A stretch of DNA of 64,000 nucleotides from Mucilaginibacter sp. KACC 22773 (GCF_028736215.1 NZ_CP117883.1:3038001-3102000), one strand, 5' to 3'. Shown: positions 44,551 to 53,738, counted from the first letter of the stretch. The notes: generated by a model not told the origin, from the letters alone. Made by a program: numbers and translations.

Positions 44551-46227
44551 TTGAAACACGTTTTTAAGGGAATTCTTTCGCTGCTTAGCGTAACCGAAAA
44601 AAACAGGTTGTTCAGGCTTATCCTGCTCGATCTGCTTATCAGCGTGCTGGATATTGCCTTTTTAGGGGCATTGCTTATCATCATAGGGCTTTATACCTCG
44701 GGCACGCCTGTTCAACATCGTTTATTACAGCTTAACTGGCTTAAACAACAATCTATACTGCCAATTGGTTTATTTATGCTGCTGTATTGCGGCAAAAACT
44801 GGCTTGGCTACCTGATTACCAGGTTTCAGCATCATTTTTTTTACGGGGTAGCATCGCGATTATCAAAAAGGAACATCCTGCATTACCTTAAAGACGAGTA
44901 TATCAAATTTGTCAATGTCGATTCATCTGTACACATCCGCCGTGTAAGCCAGCAGCCTATCGAGTTTAGCCATTATATCCTCAACAATGTACAGCAAATT
45001 ATATCGCAAAGCCTGCTCATTTCATTTACCATCGGTGCCATATTGATCTATCAACCATTGCTGTTTTTTTTATTGCTGCTGGTGTTGTTACCGCCTATAA
45101 TTATCCTGGCCTATTTTATCAAACGAAAATCGAAACAGGTGCGCGAACAAACAAAAACCGCGAGCGAGAAGAGCATCCAGTATTTACAGGAGTCGTTAGC
45201 CGGCTTTATAGAAAGCAACATTTATGATAAGCGTAGTTTCCTGGCCGATAGGTACGCCGGTTACCAGCAGCAGCTTAATAACAATATAGCAACGCAACAA
45301 ACGCTGCAAGGGCTGCCAGCAAGATTGGTAGAGATTTTTGCCATTTTTGGTTTTTTTATCCTGGTGCTGGTTAACAAATGGGCAGTACACGGCGCAGTGG
45401 TTGATGTGCTTACCATTGGCGTATTTATTACAGCTGCTTACAAAATCATTCCCGGTATTATTAAAATCCTGAACAGTATGGGGCAAATAAAAACCTACGA
45501 ATTTACCCTGAATGATTTACTTGCGGTAAAAGAACCCGACGCGTTGCAAAAAGCCGGTACGCTTAATATTGTTGAACCCATCAGTTCTATCCGTTTTCAC
45601 AATGTTTATTTTAGTTACGCAGACCAAGCAGTAGTATCGGGCATTAGCTTCGATGTTTGCGCTGGTGATTTTGTTGGCTTATCGGCAGCCTCTGGCAGTG
45701 GCAAAACAACCATCATTAATTTATTGCTTGGTTTTTTGACGCCTCAGTCGGGTTATATTTATATAGATGGGAAACAAACTGATACCCATAAAAGACAGCA
45801 GTACTGGAAAAAAATAGCTTATGTAAAACAACAGAACTATTTTATTCACGATACCATCCTTAAAAACATTACGCTTACTGATGATCAGGAATATGATACC
45901 GCGAAACTGGAGGAGGCCATATCCTTTTGCGGACTTGTCCCCTTGCTGGCCGGCTATCCCGAAGGCATAAATAAAATAGTGCGCGAAAATGGCAAAAACC
46001 TGAGCGGCGGACAAAGGCAACGCATAGCCCTGGCAAGGGCCTTGTACCACGATTTTGATGTGCTGATCATGGACGAACCATTTGGCGAAATGGACCAACA
46101 GGCAGAGGAGGCTATACTTACCCAACTAAAGCAGTTAACAGCCCAGGGCAAGATCATATTTTTTATAACACACAACATTGCAAGCCTGAGCCATTGCAAC
46201 AAAATAATCCCTTTAATAAATGAGTAA
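44551..46227 (+). CDS. ABC exporter, fused membrane and ATPase domains
   Basis: The 558-residue half-transporter has six membrane helices (about 20-320) and a C-terminal ATPase domain with Walker A ASGSGKTTIINLL, signature LSGGQRQRIALARAL, Walker B VLIMDEPFGEMD and the H-loop ITHNIASL. It probably dimerises to export a lipid-linked, glycosylated or other hydrophobic product. The start codon is TTG; the N-terminal FKGILSLLSVTEKNRLFRL fits other type I exporters, and no earlier ATG is in frame. The next gene overlaps it by 8 bp, so ABC and GT4 genes are coupled. Confidence 0.93.
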   Translation: MKHVFKGILSLLSVTEKNRLFRLILLDLLISVLDIAFLGALLIIIGLYTSGTPVQHRLLQLNWLKQQSILPIGLFMLLYCGKNWLGYLITRFQHHFFYGVASRLSKRNILHYLKDEYIKFVNVDSSVHIRRVSQQPIEFSHYILNNVQQIISQSLLISFTIGAILIYQPLLFFLLLLVLLPPIIILAYFIKRKSKQVREQTKTASEKSIQYLQESLAGFIESNIYDKRSFLADRYAGYQQQLNNNIATQQTLQGLPARLVEIFAIFGFFILVLVNKWAVHGAVVDVLTIGVFITAAYKIIPGIIKILNSMGQIKTYEFTLNDLLAVKEPDALQKAGTLNIVEPISSIRFHNVYFSYADQAVVSGISFDVCAGDFVGLSAASGSGKTTIINLLLGFLTPQSGYIYIDGKQTDTHKRQQYWKKIAYVKQQNYFIHDTILKNITLTDDQEYDTAKLEEAISFCGLVPLLAGYPEGINKIVRENGKNLSGGQRQRIALARALYHDFDVLIMDEPFGEMDQQAEEAILTQLKQLTAQGKIIFFITHNIASLSHCNKIIPLINE

Positions 46228-47275
46228 GCCTGAAGCATTGGTCATATTAACGCCGGGTTTCCCTGCCACCGTTAACGATACCACCTGGGTACCGCCTATG
46301 CAGGGTTTTGTCAGGACTTTAAAACAGCATAATCCAAACATGCATATCGTTGTTATCAGTTTTCAGTACTCTAATACAGCTTCAACATATAACTGGTGCG
46401 GAGTCGAAGTTATAGCCATTGCGGGCAGGGGCAGGGGGCAGGTATTCAGGTTAATAACCTGGCAACGGGTATGGCAAAACTTAAAAAAGCTTCATGCCAG
46501 TTACAAACTTATTGGTTTATTAAGTTTTTGGATGGGGGAGTGCTCCTTTATGGGCAATCGCTTTGCAAGAAAATACGGTTTGCCGCATTATGCATGGCTG
46601 CTCGGGCAGGATGCGAAAGCCGGTAATGACTATGTTAACAGGATAAAACCCGACGGCAGTTCGGTAATCGCGATATCAGATTTTGTGGCAAAGGAGTTCA
46701 GGTTAAATTATGGCATTCAACCGGCGCATATTATCCCTACAGGTATCGATGTAACGCTTTTTGGCGCCGGTGCAGCCCATCGCGACATCGATATTATGGG
46801 TGCAGGTTCGCTTATTCCGCTTAAGCAATATGATCTTTTTGTAAAAGTGATCAAAAGCCTGGTTACCGAATTTCCGGGATTAAAAACGGTGATATGTGGC
46901 AACGGCCCCGAAATGGATAATTTGAAAAAACAAATAAGCAGGCTTGGGCTGGAGAATAACATCGAACTAAAAGGCGAGTTGCCACACCCGGAAGTATTGG
47001 CCATGATGCAACGTTCAAAAATATTTTTGCATACATCGCGCTATGAAGGTTACAGCACGGTTTTAAGCGAGGCTTTATACGCGGGCTGCCAGGTGTTGAG
47101 CCTGGTTAATGGAATGAATACAAGGCCATCTCAGCACCTCGTACCCGATAATGTCGAAGACTTACCGCTTATTATTAAAAAACTGTTAAACGATAAAGAA
47201 TTAAAGCACGAACCTGTGCTAATTTACACCACCGAAACAATAGCGGCCCGCATTACCAGCTTATTTATCCATTAA
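46220..47275 (+). CDS. Family 4 glycosyltransferase
   Basis: The 351-residue protein is a GT-B fold glycosyltransferase. The C-terminal donor domain includes IPTGIDVTLFG, DIDIMGAGSLIPLKQYDLFV, VICGNGPEMDNLKKQI and the EX7E-like KIFLHTSRYEGYSTVLSEALYAG. Such enzymes transfer a sugar from a nucleotide-activated donor. The first half is less conserved, so acceptor is unknown. It overlaps the ABC transporter gene by 8 bp and the convergent GT4 gene by 15 bp. Confidence 0.9.
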   Translation: MSKPEALVILTPGFPATVNDTTWVPPMQGFVRTLKQHNPNMHIVVISFQYSNTASTYNWCGVEVIAIAGRGRGQVFRLITWQRVWQNLKKLHASYKLIGLLSFWMGECSFMGNRFARKYGLPHYAWLLGQDAKAGNDYVNRIKPDGSSVIAISDFVAKEFRLNYGIQPAHIIPTGIDVTLFGAGAAHRDIDIMGAGSLIPLKQYDLFVKVIKSLVTEFPGLKTVICGNGPEMDNLKKQISRLGLENNIELKGELPHPEVLAMMQRSKIFLHTSRYEGYSTVLSEALYAGCQVLSLVNGMNTRPSQHLVPDNVEDLPLIIKKLLNDKELKHEPVLIYTTETIAARITSLFIH

Positions 47276-48373
47276 TTGATGACAAATATCAACCAGGTCG
47301 TCGGCTATGGTTTTAAAGCTTAGCCTTTGGGTAAAATGGCTTAAAACAGATGTCGAGAGCTCTTGCAAATCTACCCCCTCAAGCCCCTTAAGGGTTTCGC
47401 CTAATGCCCCGGCATTCCCCGGTGGATATAAAAATCCATATTGGCCATTTAAGGTGATTTTTTTATACGATGGGATGGTGGTAACAACAGGGATGCAGCC
47501 GCAGGCCATAGCTTCTAATAAGGCATAGCCGCTGCCTTCTTTATGACTGCCCGATATATAATAATCTGCTGCGCTAAACCAGTAAGGCAAGTCGGTATTA
47601 GTTACCTGACCCACTAAAGTGACCGAATTTGATAGCAGGGCAGAAGATGTTATTAATTGCTTTATATCATTTAACAGTGCATCGGTTTGGTAAATCATGT
47701 ACAACTTTGCAGCGGCATTAACGTGCAGGTAATCATGAAAACCGTTTAAAACGGTTAAAGGATCTTTATTTTTATTCAGGTGACCCACCCAAATGAAGTT
47801 TGCTTTACCGGCAATGCCGGTATGTTGTTTTGCCAGGGCTTTATCAATAGGTTTAAAAACGGTAGAAGCTTCTAATAATTCAAATATCCGGGCATCATGT
47901 TTAATAATGTTTTTTTTCTTCCAGGCATCCGCATTCCCGGCCGAAGTGAAAAGGAAGGCATCTGTCATATTGCAGGCTATCTTTTGCAACCGGCCTTTTA
48001 AGCCATCCGAGGGTAATTCGCCATGATGCTGTATAACCAGTTTGAACTTGTTGCTACAAAACAATTTTAAAAACATCACCTGTAAAGGGAATACCAGGCC
48101 CTGTACCAGCACAATATCAGGCTTTAATTTCCGGATAAGAACATGGGTTTTTATAGTGAGAGACCAGAACCTGTTGTGGCCTTTAAAAAAATAATAGGGT
48201 ACGCCGTTCATTACAATATCCTGTTCAAATGTTGTATGCTTTACGAAAGCAAAATCAAGCCTATCCTTAAGGTATGTAGCAAAAGTGAGTGCAGGGGCAT
48301 GGTTTTCTGTTACCTGCTGCGGGCGGGTATAATTTAGATGGGAATAATAAACAAGATCGATCAGCTTTATCAA
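47261..48373 (-). CDS. Family 4 glycosyltransferase
   Basis: The 370-residue GT-B protein has the C-terminal donor domain pattern NFIWVGHLNKNKDPLTVLNGF, DYYISGSHKEGSGYALLEAMACG (EX7E-type motif) and TTIPSYKKITLNGQYGFLYPPG. The N-terminal part is more variable. It is the third and last gene of a leftward group (methyltransferase, amidohydrolase, GT4); the amidohydrolase stop is 2 bp before its start. The donor sugar and product are unknown. Confidence 0.9.
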   Translation of the reverse strand: MIKLIDLVYYSHLNYTRPQQVTENHAPALTFATYLKDRLDFAFVKHTTFEQDIVMNGVPYYFFKGHNRFWSLTIKTHVLIRKLKPDIVLVQGLVFPLQVMFLKLFCSNKFKLVIQHHGELPSDGLKGRLQKIACNMTDAFLFTSAGNADAWKKKNIIKHDARIFELLEASTVFKPIDKALAKQHTGIAGKANFIWVGHLNKNKDPLTVLNGFHDYLHVNAAAKLYMIYQTDALLNDIKQLITSSALLSNSVTLVGQVTNTDLPYWFSAADYYISGSHKEGSGYALLEAMACGCIPVVTTIPSYKKITLNGQYGFLYPPGNAGALGETLKGLEGVDLQELSTSVLSHFTQRLSFKTIADDLVDICHQLMDK

Positions 48374-48375
48374 TT

Positions 48376-49545
48376 TCAGATAATTTGATGTTGTATAAAG
48401 GTAACCGGGAAAACAACACCTGGCAAGTACGATTGAATGGAGGCCATCAACTCCCCGATATTTCCTTCGACATATTTATAGGACTCACCCACCTTTATCA
48501 AACTGAACGATTTTCCTTTTAATGCACCGGCCAGCACAGGCAACAGTTCCTGGTCAAAGAACCTGATGTTCCCTTTCTGGATCACTATTTGGATGTTTGT
48601 TGGCCGTGTAGCAAAAAAGGCGTCATAACGGCCAGCGCCATGGTTTGCTTTCGCGATAACCAGGTCGGCCTGCCTGCCGGCAGCAATTTCGCCGGTATTA
48701 ATTGCCCATGTTTTTGCTGCAGTTTTATTGAGCGATTGGTATAGTTCCTCGTCGGTAAGCATCCCGATGCTACGGGCCATACTAACGTGGTCCCACATAT
48801 TCCAGTTACCTGTAAGGGTGGAATCTGACCCGAAAAGAATATCAGCAAACGCTTTTAGTTTATGTATATCTGCCGTTTTGTTCAACAGGTAAAAGTTCGA
48901 TTCGGGGCACCAAACAATGGCCTTAAAATAAGGGGCCTGTTCTTTGCTCATAGCTACAGCGTGAACGCCAACCAAAGCACGTCCTAATTTATTCCAGCTA
49001 ATCAGTTCATCTATTTCGCGGGTGGCCAGTTCATCTGTCCCTTCACCCGTATGGATAACTACCGGTAGTTTGCGTTTTAATGGATTGTTGAGCCTAAACT
49101 TCCAAAATTTTTCGAGCGCTGCGGAGTGCAGGTCATGCGTTTCCTCAAATATGTTAATCAGGGCATTATCAACATGTACTTGTTGCCCGTGATTTACAAC
49201 GGTAGTAACGCCGCACAGTAAATTTTTATAGATTCCCCAAAGTATACGCTGTTGTCGGGGGATATTGAGCACCGCTGCAATTTCGGCTTTAAACTCCTTG
49301 TGAATATGTGCTCCCCATTCAATATAGTTATTATAAATGTGATTGCCCAGTTGGGGGAAAAGGTCAAAATCAAGATGATCGTGCGAGTTAATCAGGCCGG
49401 GTAAAATGATGGAGTTTTCAAAATACAGCGATAGCTGATCATCGGCGTTTATCATCGATAAACTAACCTGATCAATCTTTTCGCCTTCAATTTTGATATC
49501 AACTGCCCGCCCGCCATCAGCCGGTTTTACATTCCTCAGTATCAT
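48376..49545 (-). CDS. Amidohydrolase superfamily protein (cytosine deaminase-like)
   Basis: The 389-residue TIM-barrel metal-dependent hydrolase shows LPGLINSHDHLDFDL (HxH, His pair), VTTVVNHGQ, PVVIHTGEGTD (His), VGVHAVAM (His), and ILFGSDSTLTG (Asp, near 290), the usual metal ligands. It belongs to the cytosine deaminase/chlorohydrolase-like branch. A hydrolase of this family inside a glycosyltransferase/methyltransferase/radical SAM cluster is unusual and could remove an amide, deacetylate or cyclise an intermediate, but the substrate is unknown. It begins one base before the methyltransferase stop. Confidence 0.88.
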   Translation of the reverse strand: MILRNVKPADGGRAVDIKIEGEKIDQVSLSMINADDQLSLYFENSIILPGLINSHDHLDFDLFPQLGNHIYNNYIEWGAHIHKEFKAEIAAVLNIPRQQRILWGIYKNLLCGVTTVVNHGQQVHVDNALINIFEETHDLHSAALEKFWKFRLNNPLKRKLPVVIHTGEGTDELATREIDELISWNKLGRALVGVHAVAMSKEQAPYFKAIVWCPESNFYLLNKTADIHKLKAFADILFGSDSTLTGNWNMWDHVSMARSIGMLTDEELYQSLNKTAAKTWAINTGEIAAGRQADLVIAKANHGAGRYDAFFATRPTNIQIVIQKGNIRFFDQELLPVLAGALKGKSFSLIKVGESYKYVEGNIGELMASIQSYLPGVVFPVTFIQHQII

Positions 49546-50283
49546 TTACGCTCTTTTTAAATAAATGCCATAAATAACCGGGAAGCCAACGTATTTTTCG
49601 TAAACATGCAGGGCGTTGGCATCGGCGTAAAATTGTTTCATGGTTTCATCAATTTTTATTTCCTGCTGTGTTATCAGGTTAAAACCATCGTTTGATAGCG
49701 CTTGCTTTATGGTAAATATAGGATGTAAATAGTTACGCACAGCTATTAATGCATTACCATGTTTAAAGGTACGCTTACCGCCAAGTGCCAGCATATGCGG
49801 GTGAAAATCGGTGATGATGATTTCGCCACCCGGTTTAAGCAAACGGCACCAGGCATGCAGGGCTTCGTCTATATCTTCAATATGGGCAACGGTGAGTGTT
49901 GACACTATCATATCAAAAGAAGCATCCGGGATATCAGAAAATAAATTATCGGCAATTTTAAGGGTACTTGCCTTCGGATATTTTTCTTTTAATTTTTTTA
50001 ACATTCCGGCCGATACATCAAAGCCTGTTAGCGTCGCCGGCTGTTTATTAAATATAGCGGGCCATTGCCTGCCGGTACCACAGCCTACATCAGCTATAAA
50101 TTTGCCTTTCAGCTCCAATCCTTCCAACAGACCTTTAAAAAGTTTTTCGTCAAGGTGCAGCATTAAGTTGCCCGGCTGCATATCGTGGTCAGACGCCCAC
50201 AGGTCGTAAGCCTCTACAACGCCTTTTTCGGTTACAGGGGGGGCTATTTTGCTTTTTATATAGTTTTTGGCGGTTGCCAGCAT
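49546..50283 (-). CDS. Class I SAM-dependent methyltransferase (1)
   Basis: The 245-residue enzyme has a Rossmann fold: motif I FIADVGCGTGRQW, motif II TGFDVSAGMLKKL, motif IV DMIVSTLTVAHIEDID and motif V CRLLKPGGEIIITDFHPHM. It resembles the Methyltransf_11 group. Opening residues include VVEAYDLWASDHDMQPGN, as in small-molecule methyltransferases. First gene of the leftward methyltransferase-amidohydrolase-GT4 group. The target of methylation is not known. Confidence 0.9.
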   Translation of the reverse strand: MLATAKNYIKSKIAPPVTEKGVVEAYDLWASDHDMQPGNLMLHLDEKLFKGLLEGLELKGKFIADVGCGTGRQWPAIFNKQPATLTGFDVSAGMLKKLKEKYPKASTLKIADNLFSDIPDASFDMIVSTLTVAHIEDIDEALHAWCRLLKPGGEIIITDFHPHMLALGGKRTFKHGNALIAVRNYLHPIFTIKQALSNDGFNLITQQEIKIDETMKQFYADANALHVYEKYVGFPVIYGIYLKRA

Positions 50284-50465
50284 CGCACGCGTTTTTATAA
50301 CAATAACGGGTACCGGGGCTTTAGGGTTGCCCCGCCCTTTTTATTTTGCCACAGGCAACCCCGGCGGTTTGGCTGTCGTAATATATGATGAATGGGTTAA
50401 TTATCGATCTGGGTTGGCAGTGGTGGGAGTGAAGCCCATCGCTGCTGTTTAACTGCGAATGCTAC

Positions 50466-50549
50466 ATGAATAAGATATTACTTTATAGCCCTAAAAGCAC
50501 CAATGCCAGGCGCCGCGTACCAAACTATATTTTAAACTTAGCCCAATAA
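50466..50549 (+). pseudogene. Remnant of a B12-binding radical SAM gene start
   Basis: A 27-codon ORF encodes MNKILLYSPKSTNARRRVPN then YILNLAQ. Its beginning resembles the N terminus of B12-binding radical SAM proteins (KILLYNPK..., with RxPxxILN), like the one encoded at 51421-52893 nearby. It stops at TAA three bases before the methyltransferase start. It looks like the truncated 5' end of a second radical SAM gene left by deletion. Similarity is judged by eye only. Confidence 0.5.
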
Positions 50550-50552
50550 CAA

Positions 50553-51299
50553 TTGAACGCTGAAAGAAACGATATTGCTATAAACCAGAGTCCGATAGCC
50601 AACGATGCATTTGAGGCCATGTATGTTGCTGTGCGCGATAAAGAAGGCAGGCTGTATAGCGATAAACAAGTAATGCGCCTGCCGGATGTTGATTCCGGCC
50701 ACCGGTATTATAAAGAATGGAAAATGAGAAAGCATTCTGCCGGACAGCTAATCGCTTTCCTTAAAAAACAACGGGGCCCATTGGATATCCTGGAGGTTGG
50801 TTGCGGCAATGGCTGGCTTTCGGCTAAACTTGCTAACATCCCCAAAGCTAAAGTAACCGGGATAGACCCTAACAGGATAGAGATTGAGCAGGCCAATAGG
50901 GTTTTTAAAAAAAGGAACCTTAAATTTATCCATGCCCCGTTCAGCGGCACTGCGTTTAACGAAGGAATTAAATTTGACGTGATTATTTTTGCCGCATCCA
51001 TCCAATACTTTCCATCGCTTAAGGAAGTTATGAATAATGCATTTGGTTTGCTGACCTCCACCGGGCGGGTACATGTACTCGATACCCATTTTTATCATTC
51101 GGGTGAAGTTGAAACCGCAGCCGAAAGGAGTATGGATTATTTTACATCAATAGGTTTTCCGGAAATGGCGCAGTATTATTTTCATCATCCTTTGAAACAG
51201 GTAATGCATCTTAAGCACAAGGTAATGTTTAATCCTACTGCGTTTTTTAATAAGATATTCAAAAAAAGTGTTTTTTACTGGATAAAAATAAAATCCTGA
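50553..51299 (+). CDS. Class I SAM-dependent methyltransferase (2)
   Basis: The 248-residue methyltransferase has motif I ILEVGCGNGWLSAKL, TGIDPNRIEIEQA, DVIIFAASIQYFPSL and a later DTHFYHSGEVETAAERS. The TTG start at 50553 follows directly after the radical SAM remnant. The C terminus (about 210-248) is basic and slightly hydrophobic (FNPTAFFNKIFKKSV), possibly membrane-associated. It is part of the rightward block with the radical SAM and third methyltransferase genes. Target unknown. Confidence 0.88.
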   Translation: MNAERNDIAINQSPIANDAFEAMYVAVRDKEGRLYSDKQVMRLPDVDSGHRYYKEWKMRKHSAGQLIAFLKKQRGPLDILEVGCGNGWLSAKLANIPKAKVTGIDPNRIEIEQANRVFKKRNLKFIHAPFSGTAFNEGIKFDVIIFAASIQYFPSLKEVMNNAFGLLTSTGRVHVLDTHFYHSGEVETAAERSMDYFTSIGFPEMAQYYFHHPLKQVMHLKHKVMFNPTAFFNKIFKKSVFYWIKIKS

Positions 51300-51302
51300 C
51301 TA

Positions 51303-51416
51303 ATGAACAGCCAAAGTGTATTACAAACTTTTAAGGGTAATGAAAATCAAAAGCAGCTTACCAAAGTAAAACTTGTTTGCTCGCTTAACCTGTCGCCATT
51401 AACCCGTCTATCTTAA
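51303..51416 (+). CDS. Possible 37-residue ORF between methyltransferase and radical SAM genes
   Basis: ATG-initiated ORF encoding MNSQSVLQTFKGNENQKQLT and KVKLVCSLNLSPLTRLS. It fills the spacer almost exactly and begins three bases after the methyltransferase stop. No family is recognised. It may be a short peptide, or a chance frame. Its position within the cluster is the only support. Confidence 0.3.
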   Translation: MNSQSVLQTFKGNENQKQLTKVKLVCSLNLSPLTRLS

Positions 51417-51420
51417 TTTT

Positions 51421-52893
51421 ATGGACCAGCTAAATAATATATTGTTCACTCATTCCTACTTTTTACGGTTCGATCCCAAGCAATGGGCAATAGGGCAGCC
51501 GTACGCACCGCTGGGTACACTATATGCCGCATCCAATATGCGGATGCATGGTTATAACGTATCTTTTTTTGATAACATGTTTTCGTATACGGCGCATGAT
51601 GTTGTGCCCGCCATAACGCAAAATAAACCCGGTTTTTTTGTGATTTATGACGATGGGTTCAACTATCTCACCAAAATGTGCCTCACCAATATGCGCGAGG
51701 CCGCGTTTAAAATGTGCAAGCTGGCCAAAAAGTATGGTTGCATCGTAATTGTCTCCAGTTCCGACTCGACAGACCGGTACAAAGAATATTTGAACGAAGG
51801 CGCCGATTTTGTAATCATAGGCGAGGCTGAACAAACACTGTTGGAACTTACCAACGCCATCAAAAGTGGTATTGAAGATATTGCACAAATACAGGGACTT
51901 GCTTATGTCAAAAATAACATCCCCTTTAAAACCATTGCAAGGCCGGTATTGAAAGATCTGGATACCTTGCCACTGCCCGCCTGGGATTTGGTTGATATTA
52001 CCCCTTACCGCGAAAGCTGGCTTAAACATGCGGGATATTTCTCGATGAACGTTGGTACTACCCGTGGCTGCCCTTTCAAATGCAACTGGTGCGCTAAACC
52101 GATTTATGGAAACCGCTACAACTCCCGCAGTGCCGAAAATGTGATTGCCGAGCTTAAGCTTTTGAAAACCATGTTCAACATGGACCATATTTGGTTTTGC
52201 GACGACATTTTTGGATTGAAACCCGGTTGGGTAAAACAGTTTGCCCAACTGGTAAAAAAGGAGGGGCTGAAGTTCAGGTACAAACTCCAGTCGCGGGCAG
52301 ATTTGTTGCTGGACGATGAAGATGTGGCCGCGCTGGCCGCATCCGGCTGCGAAAATGTATGGATAGGCGCCGAGAGCGGTTCGCAAAAGATACTGGACGC
52401 GATGGATAAAGGCACCAGTATTGAACAGATAGCGACAGCCACAAAACTGATGAAAAAGCATGGCATCAGGCCATCCTTCTTTATTCAGTTTGGCTACCCC
52501 GGCGAAACAAAAGATGATATCGCCCTTACTATCAATATGATCAATAACCTGTTGCCCCATGAAATCGGGATATCTGTATCGTACCCATTGCCAGGGACTT
52601 TATTTTATGAAAAAGTAAAAGCCGACCTGCGCCAAAAAACAAACTGGACAGACTCCGACGAGATGGCGCTGATGTTTAGCAACACGTTTAGCGCTGCGTA
52701 TTATAAGCAGCTGCATCGCTACGTGCATCAAAATTACCATGCCCACCTGGCCAAAAACAGCCTGGTAAAACTCCTGAAAAATCCATTTAAACCCAGTTTA
52801 AAACGTATCAGGAAGGCCGCGTCGTTTATTTACCATGCCCCGGCAACTTTGATAGAAGGGTTTAAACTTCAAAAACTGGAAAACACCGTATGA
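51421..52893 (+). CDS. B12-binding radical SAM enzyme
   Basis: The 490-residue protein has an N-terminal cobalamin-binding-like domain (about 1-150; IVIVSSSDSTDRYKEYL, DFVIIGEAEQTLLELT) and a central radical SAM domain with the cluster motif RGCPFKCNWCAKPIYG (CxxxCxxC, near 215-222) and the later WIGAESGSQKILDAMDKG, FFIQFGYPGETKDDI, and GISVSYPLPGTLFYE. Such class B enzymes often methylate unreactive carbon or phosphorus, or perform other radical reactions; the product is unknown. It overlaps the following methyltransferase by 4 bp (ATGA). Confidence 0.92.
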   Translation: MDQLNNILFTHSYFLRFDPKQWAIGQPYAPLGTLYAASNMRMHGYNVSFFDNMFSYTAHDVVPAITQNKPGFFVIYDDGFNYLTKMCLTNMREAAFKMCKLAKKYGCIVIVSSSDSTDRYKEYLNEGADFVIIGEAEQTLLELTNAIKSGIEDIAQIQGLAYVKNNIPFKTIARPVLKDLDTLPLPAWDLVDITPYRESWLKHAGYFSMNVGTTRGCPFKCNWCAKPIYGNRYNSRSAENVIAELKLLKTMFNMDHIWFCDDIFGLKPGWVKQFAQLVKKEGLKFRYKLQSRADLLLDDEDVAALAASGCENVWIGAESGSQKILDAMDKGTSIEQIATATKLMKKHGIRPSFFIQFGYPGETKDDIALTINMINNLLPHEIGISVSYPLPGTLFYEKVKADLRQKTNWTDSDEMALMFSNTFSAAYYKQLHRYVHQNYHAHLAKNSLVKLLKNPFKPSLKRIRKAASFIYHAPATLIEGFKLQKLENTV

Positions 52894-53738
52894 GCCAAAT
52901 CAGCTTTGTAAATAATGAAGCAAGCGCATCAGATGCCTTTAGCAGGCAATCTGCGGTATTTGACGAAATTTATTCGGGCAATACCATTATCAATTACAAA
53001 AGGGCAAGGGTAAGGGACCATGTACTTCAATATTTAAAACCGGAGGGCAGTATACTCGAATTGAACAGCGGGACAGGGGAGGATGCCATTTTTTTTGCCC
53101 AACAAGGGCATTATGTTCATGCTACAGATATATCAACAGGGATGCAACACGAGCTTCGGCAAAAAGCAATGCCCTATAAAAACCGTATAAGCACCGAAAT
53201 TTGCTCATTTACCCAACTGGATCAATTAAAACAAAGAGGCCCGTATGATCATATATTTTCCAACTTTGGCGGCCTGAACTGTACCGGTGAGCTGGAAAAA
53301 GTTTTGTTATCATTCGATAGTCTTTTAAAACCCGGCGGTAAGGTAACGTTAGTTATCATATCGCCATTTTGCCTGTGGGAAACATTGCTTGTTTTTAAAG
53401 GACGGTTCAAAACCGCGTTCCGGCGATTTTTTAGCAGCAAAGGAAGATCTGCCCATATTGAAGGTGCTTACTTTAAGTGTTTTTATTATAATCCATCATT
53501 CATTATCAATACTTTACAAAAGTCATTTAAAGTATTAGGTATTGAAGGCCTGTGTACAATAGTGCCACCATCATACATAGAGGGTTTTGCCGAAAAGCAC
53601 CCTAAAGCATATAAATTCCTGAGCAGCAAAGAAGACCGGCTAAAAAGCGCCTGGCCCTGGAAGTATATCGGCGATTACTTTATTATTTCGCTGGAGAAAA
53701 ACAGCACACACGAATTTCACGAATTTACATCGGTTTAA
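52890..53738 (+). CDS. Class I SAM-dependent methyltransferase (3)
   Basis: The 282-residue methyltransferase has motif I ILELNSGTGEDAIFFAQQG, HATDISTGMQHELR, FSNFGGLNCTGELEKVLL and LLKPGGKVTLVII. Its C-terminal residues EFHEFTSV are encoded by a CACGAATTTCACGAATTT-type intergenic repeat (53706-53727), so the last ~10 residues may not be native. The ATG overlaps the radical SAM stop by 4 bp, so the two are translationally coupled. It is the last gene of the rightward group. Confidence 0.88.
   Translation: MSQISFVNNEASASDAFSRQSAVFDEIYSGNTIINYKRARVRDHVLQYLKPEGSILELNSGTGEDAIFFAQQGHYVHATDISTGMQHELRQKAMPYKNRISTEICSFTQLDQLKQRGPYDHIFSNFGGLNCTGELEKVLLSFDSLLKPGGKVTLVIISPFCLWETLLVFKGRFKTAFRRFFSSKGRSAHIEGAYFKCFYYNPSFIINTLQKSFKVLGIEGLCTIVPPSYIEGFAEKHPKAYKFLSSKEDRLKSAWPWKYIGDYFIISLEKNSTHEFHEFTSV
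53706..53727. repeat. ACACACGAATTTCACGAATT repeat at a gene end
   Basis: This repeat encodes the last residues of methyltransferase 3. The same family is present at 28082-28265 and, reversed, at 53938-53975. Confidence 0.7.

Noticed and set aside
51520-52560. A 346-residue minus-strand reading frame antisense to the radical SAM gene
   Set aside because: The plus-strand gene has clear cobalamin and CxxxCxxC motifs and coupled neighbours; the antisense frame shows no domain or start context.
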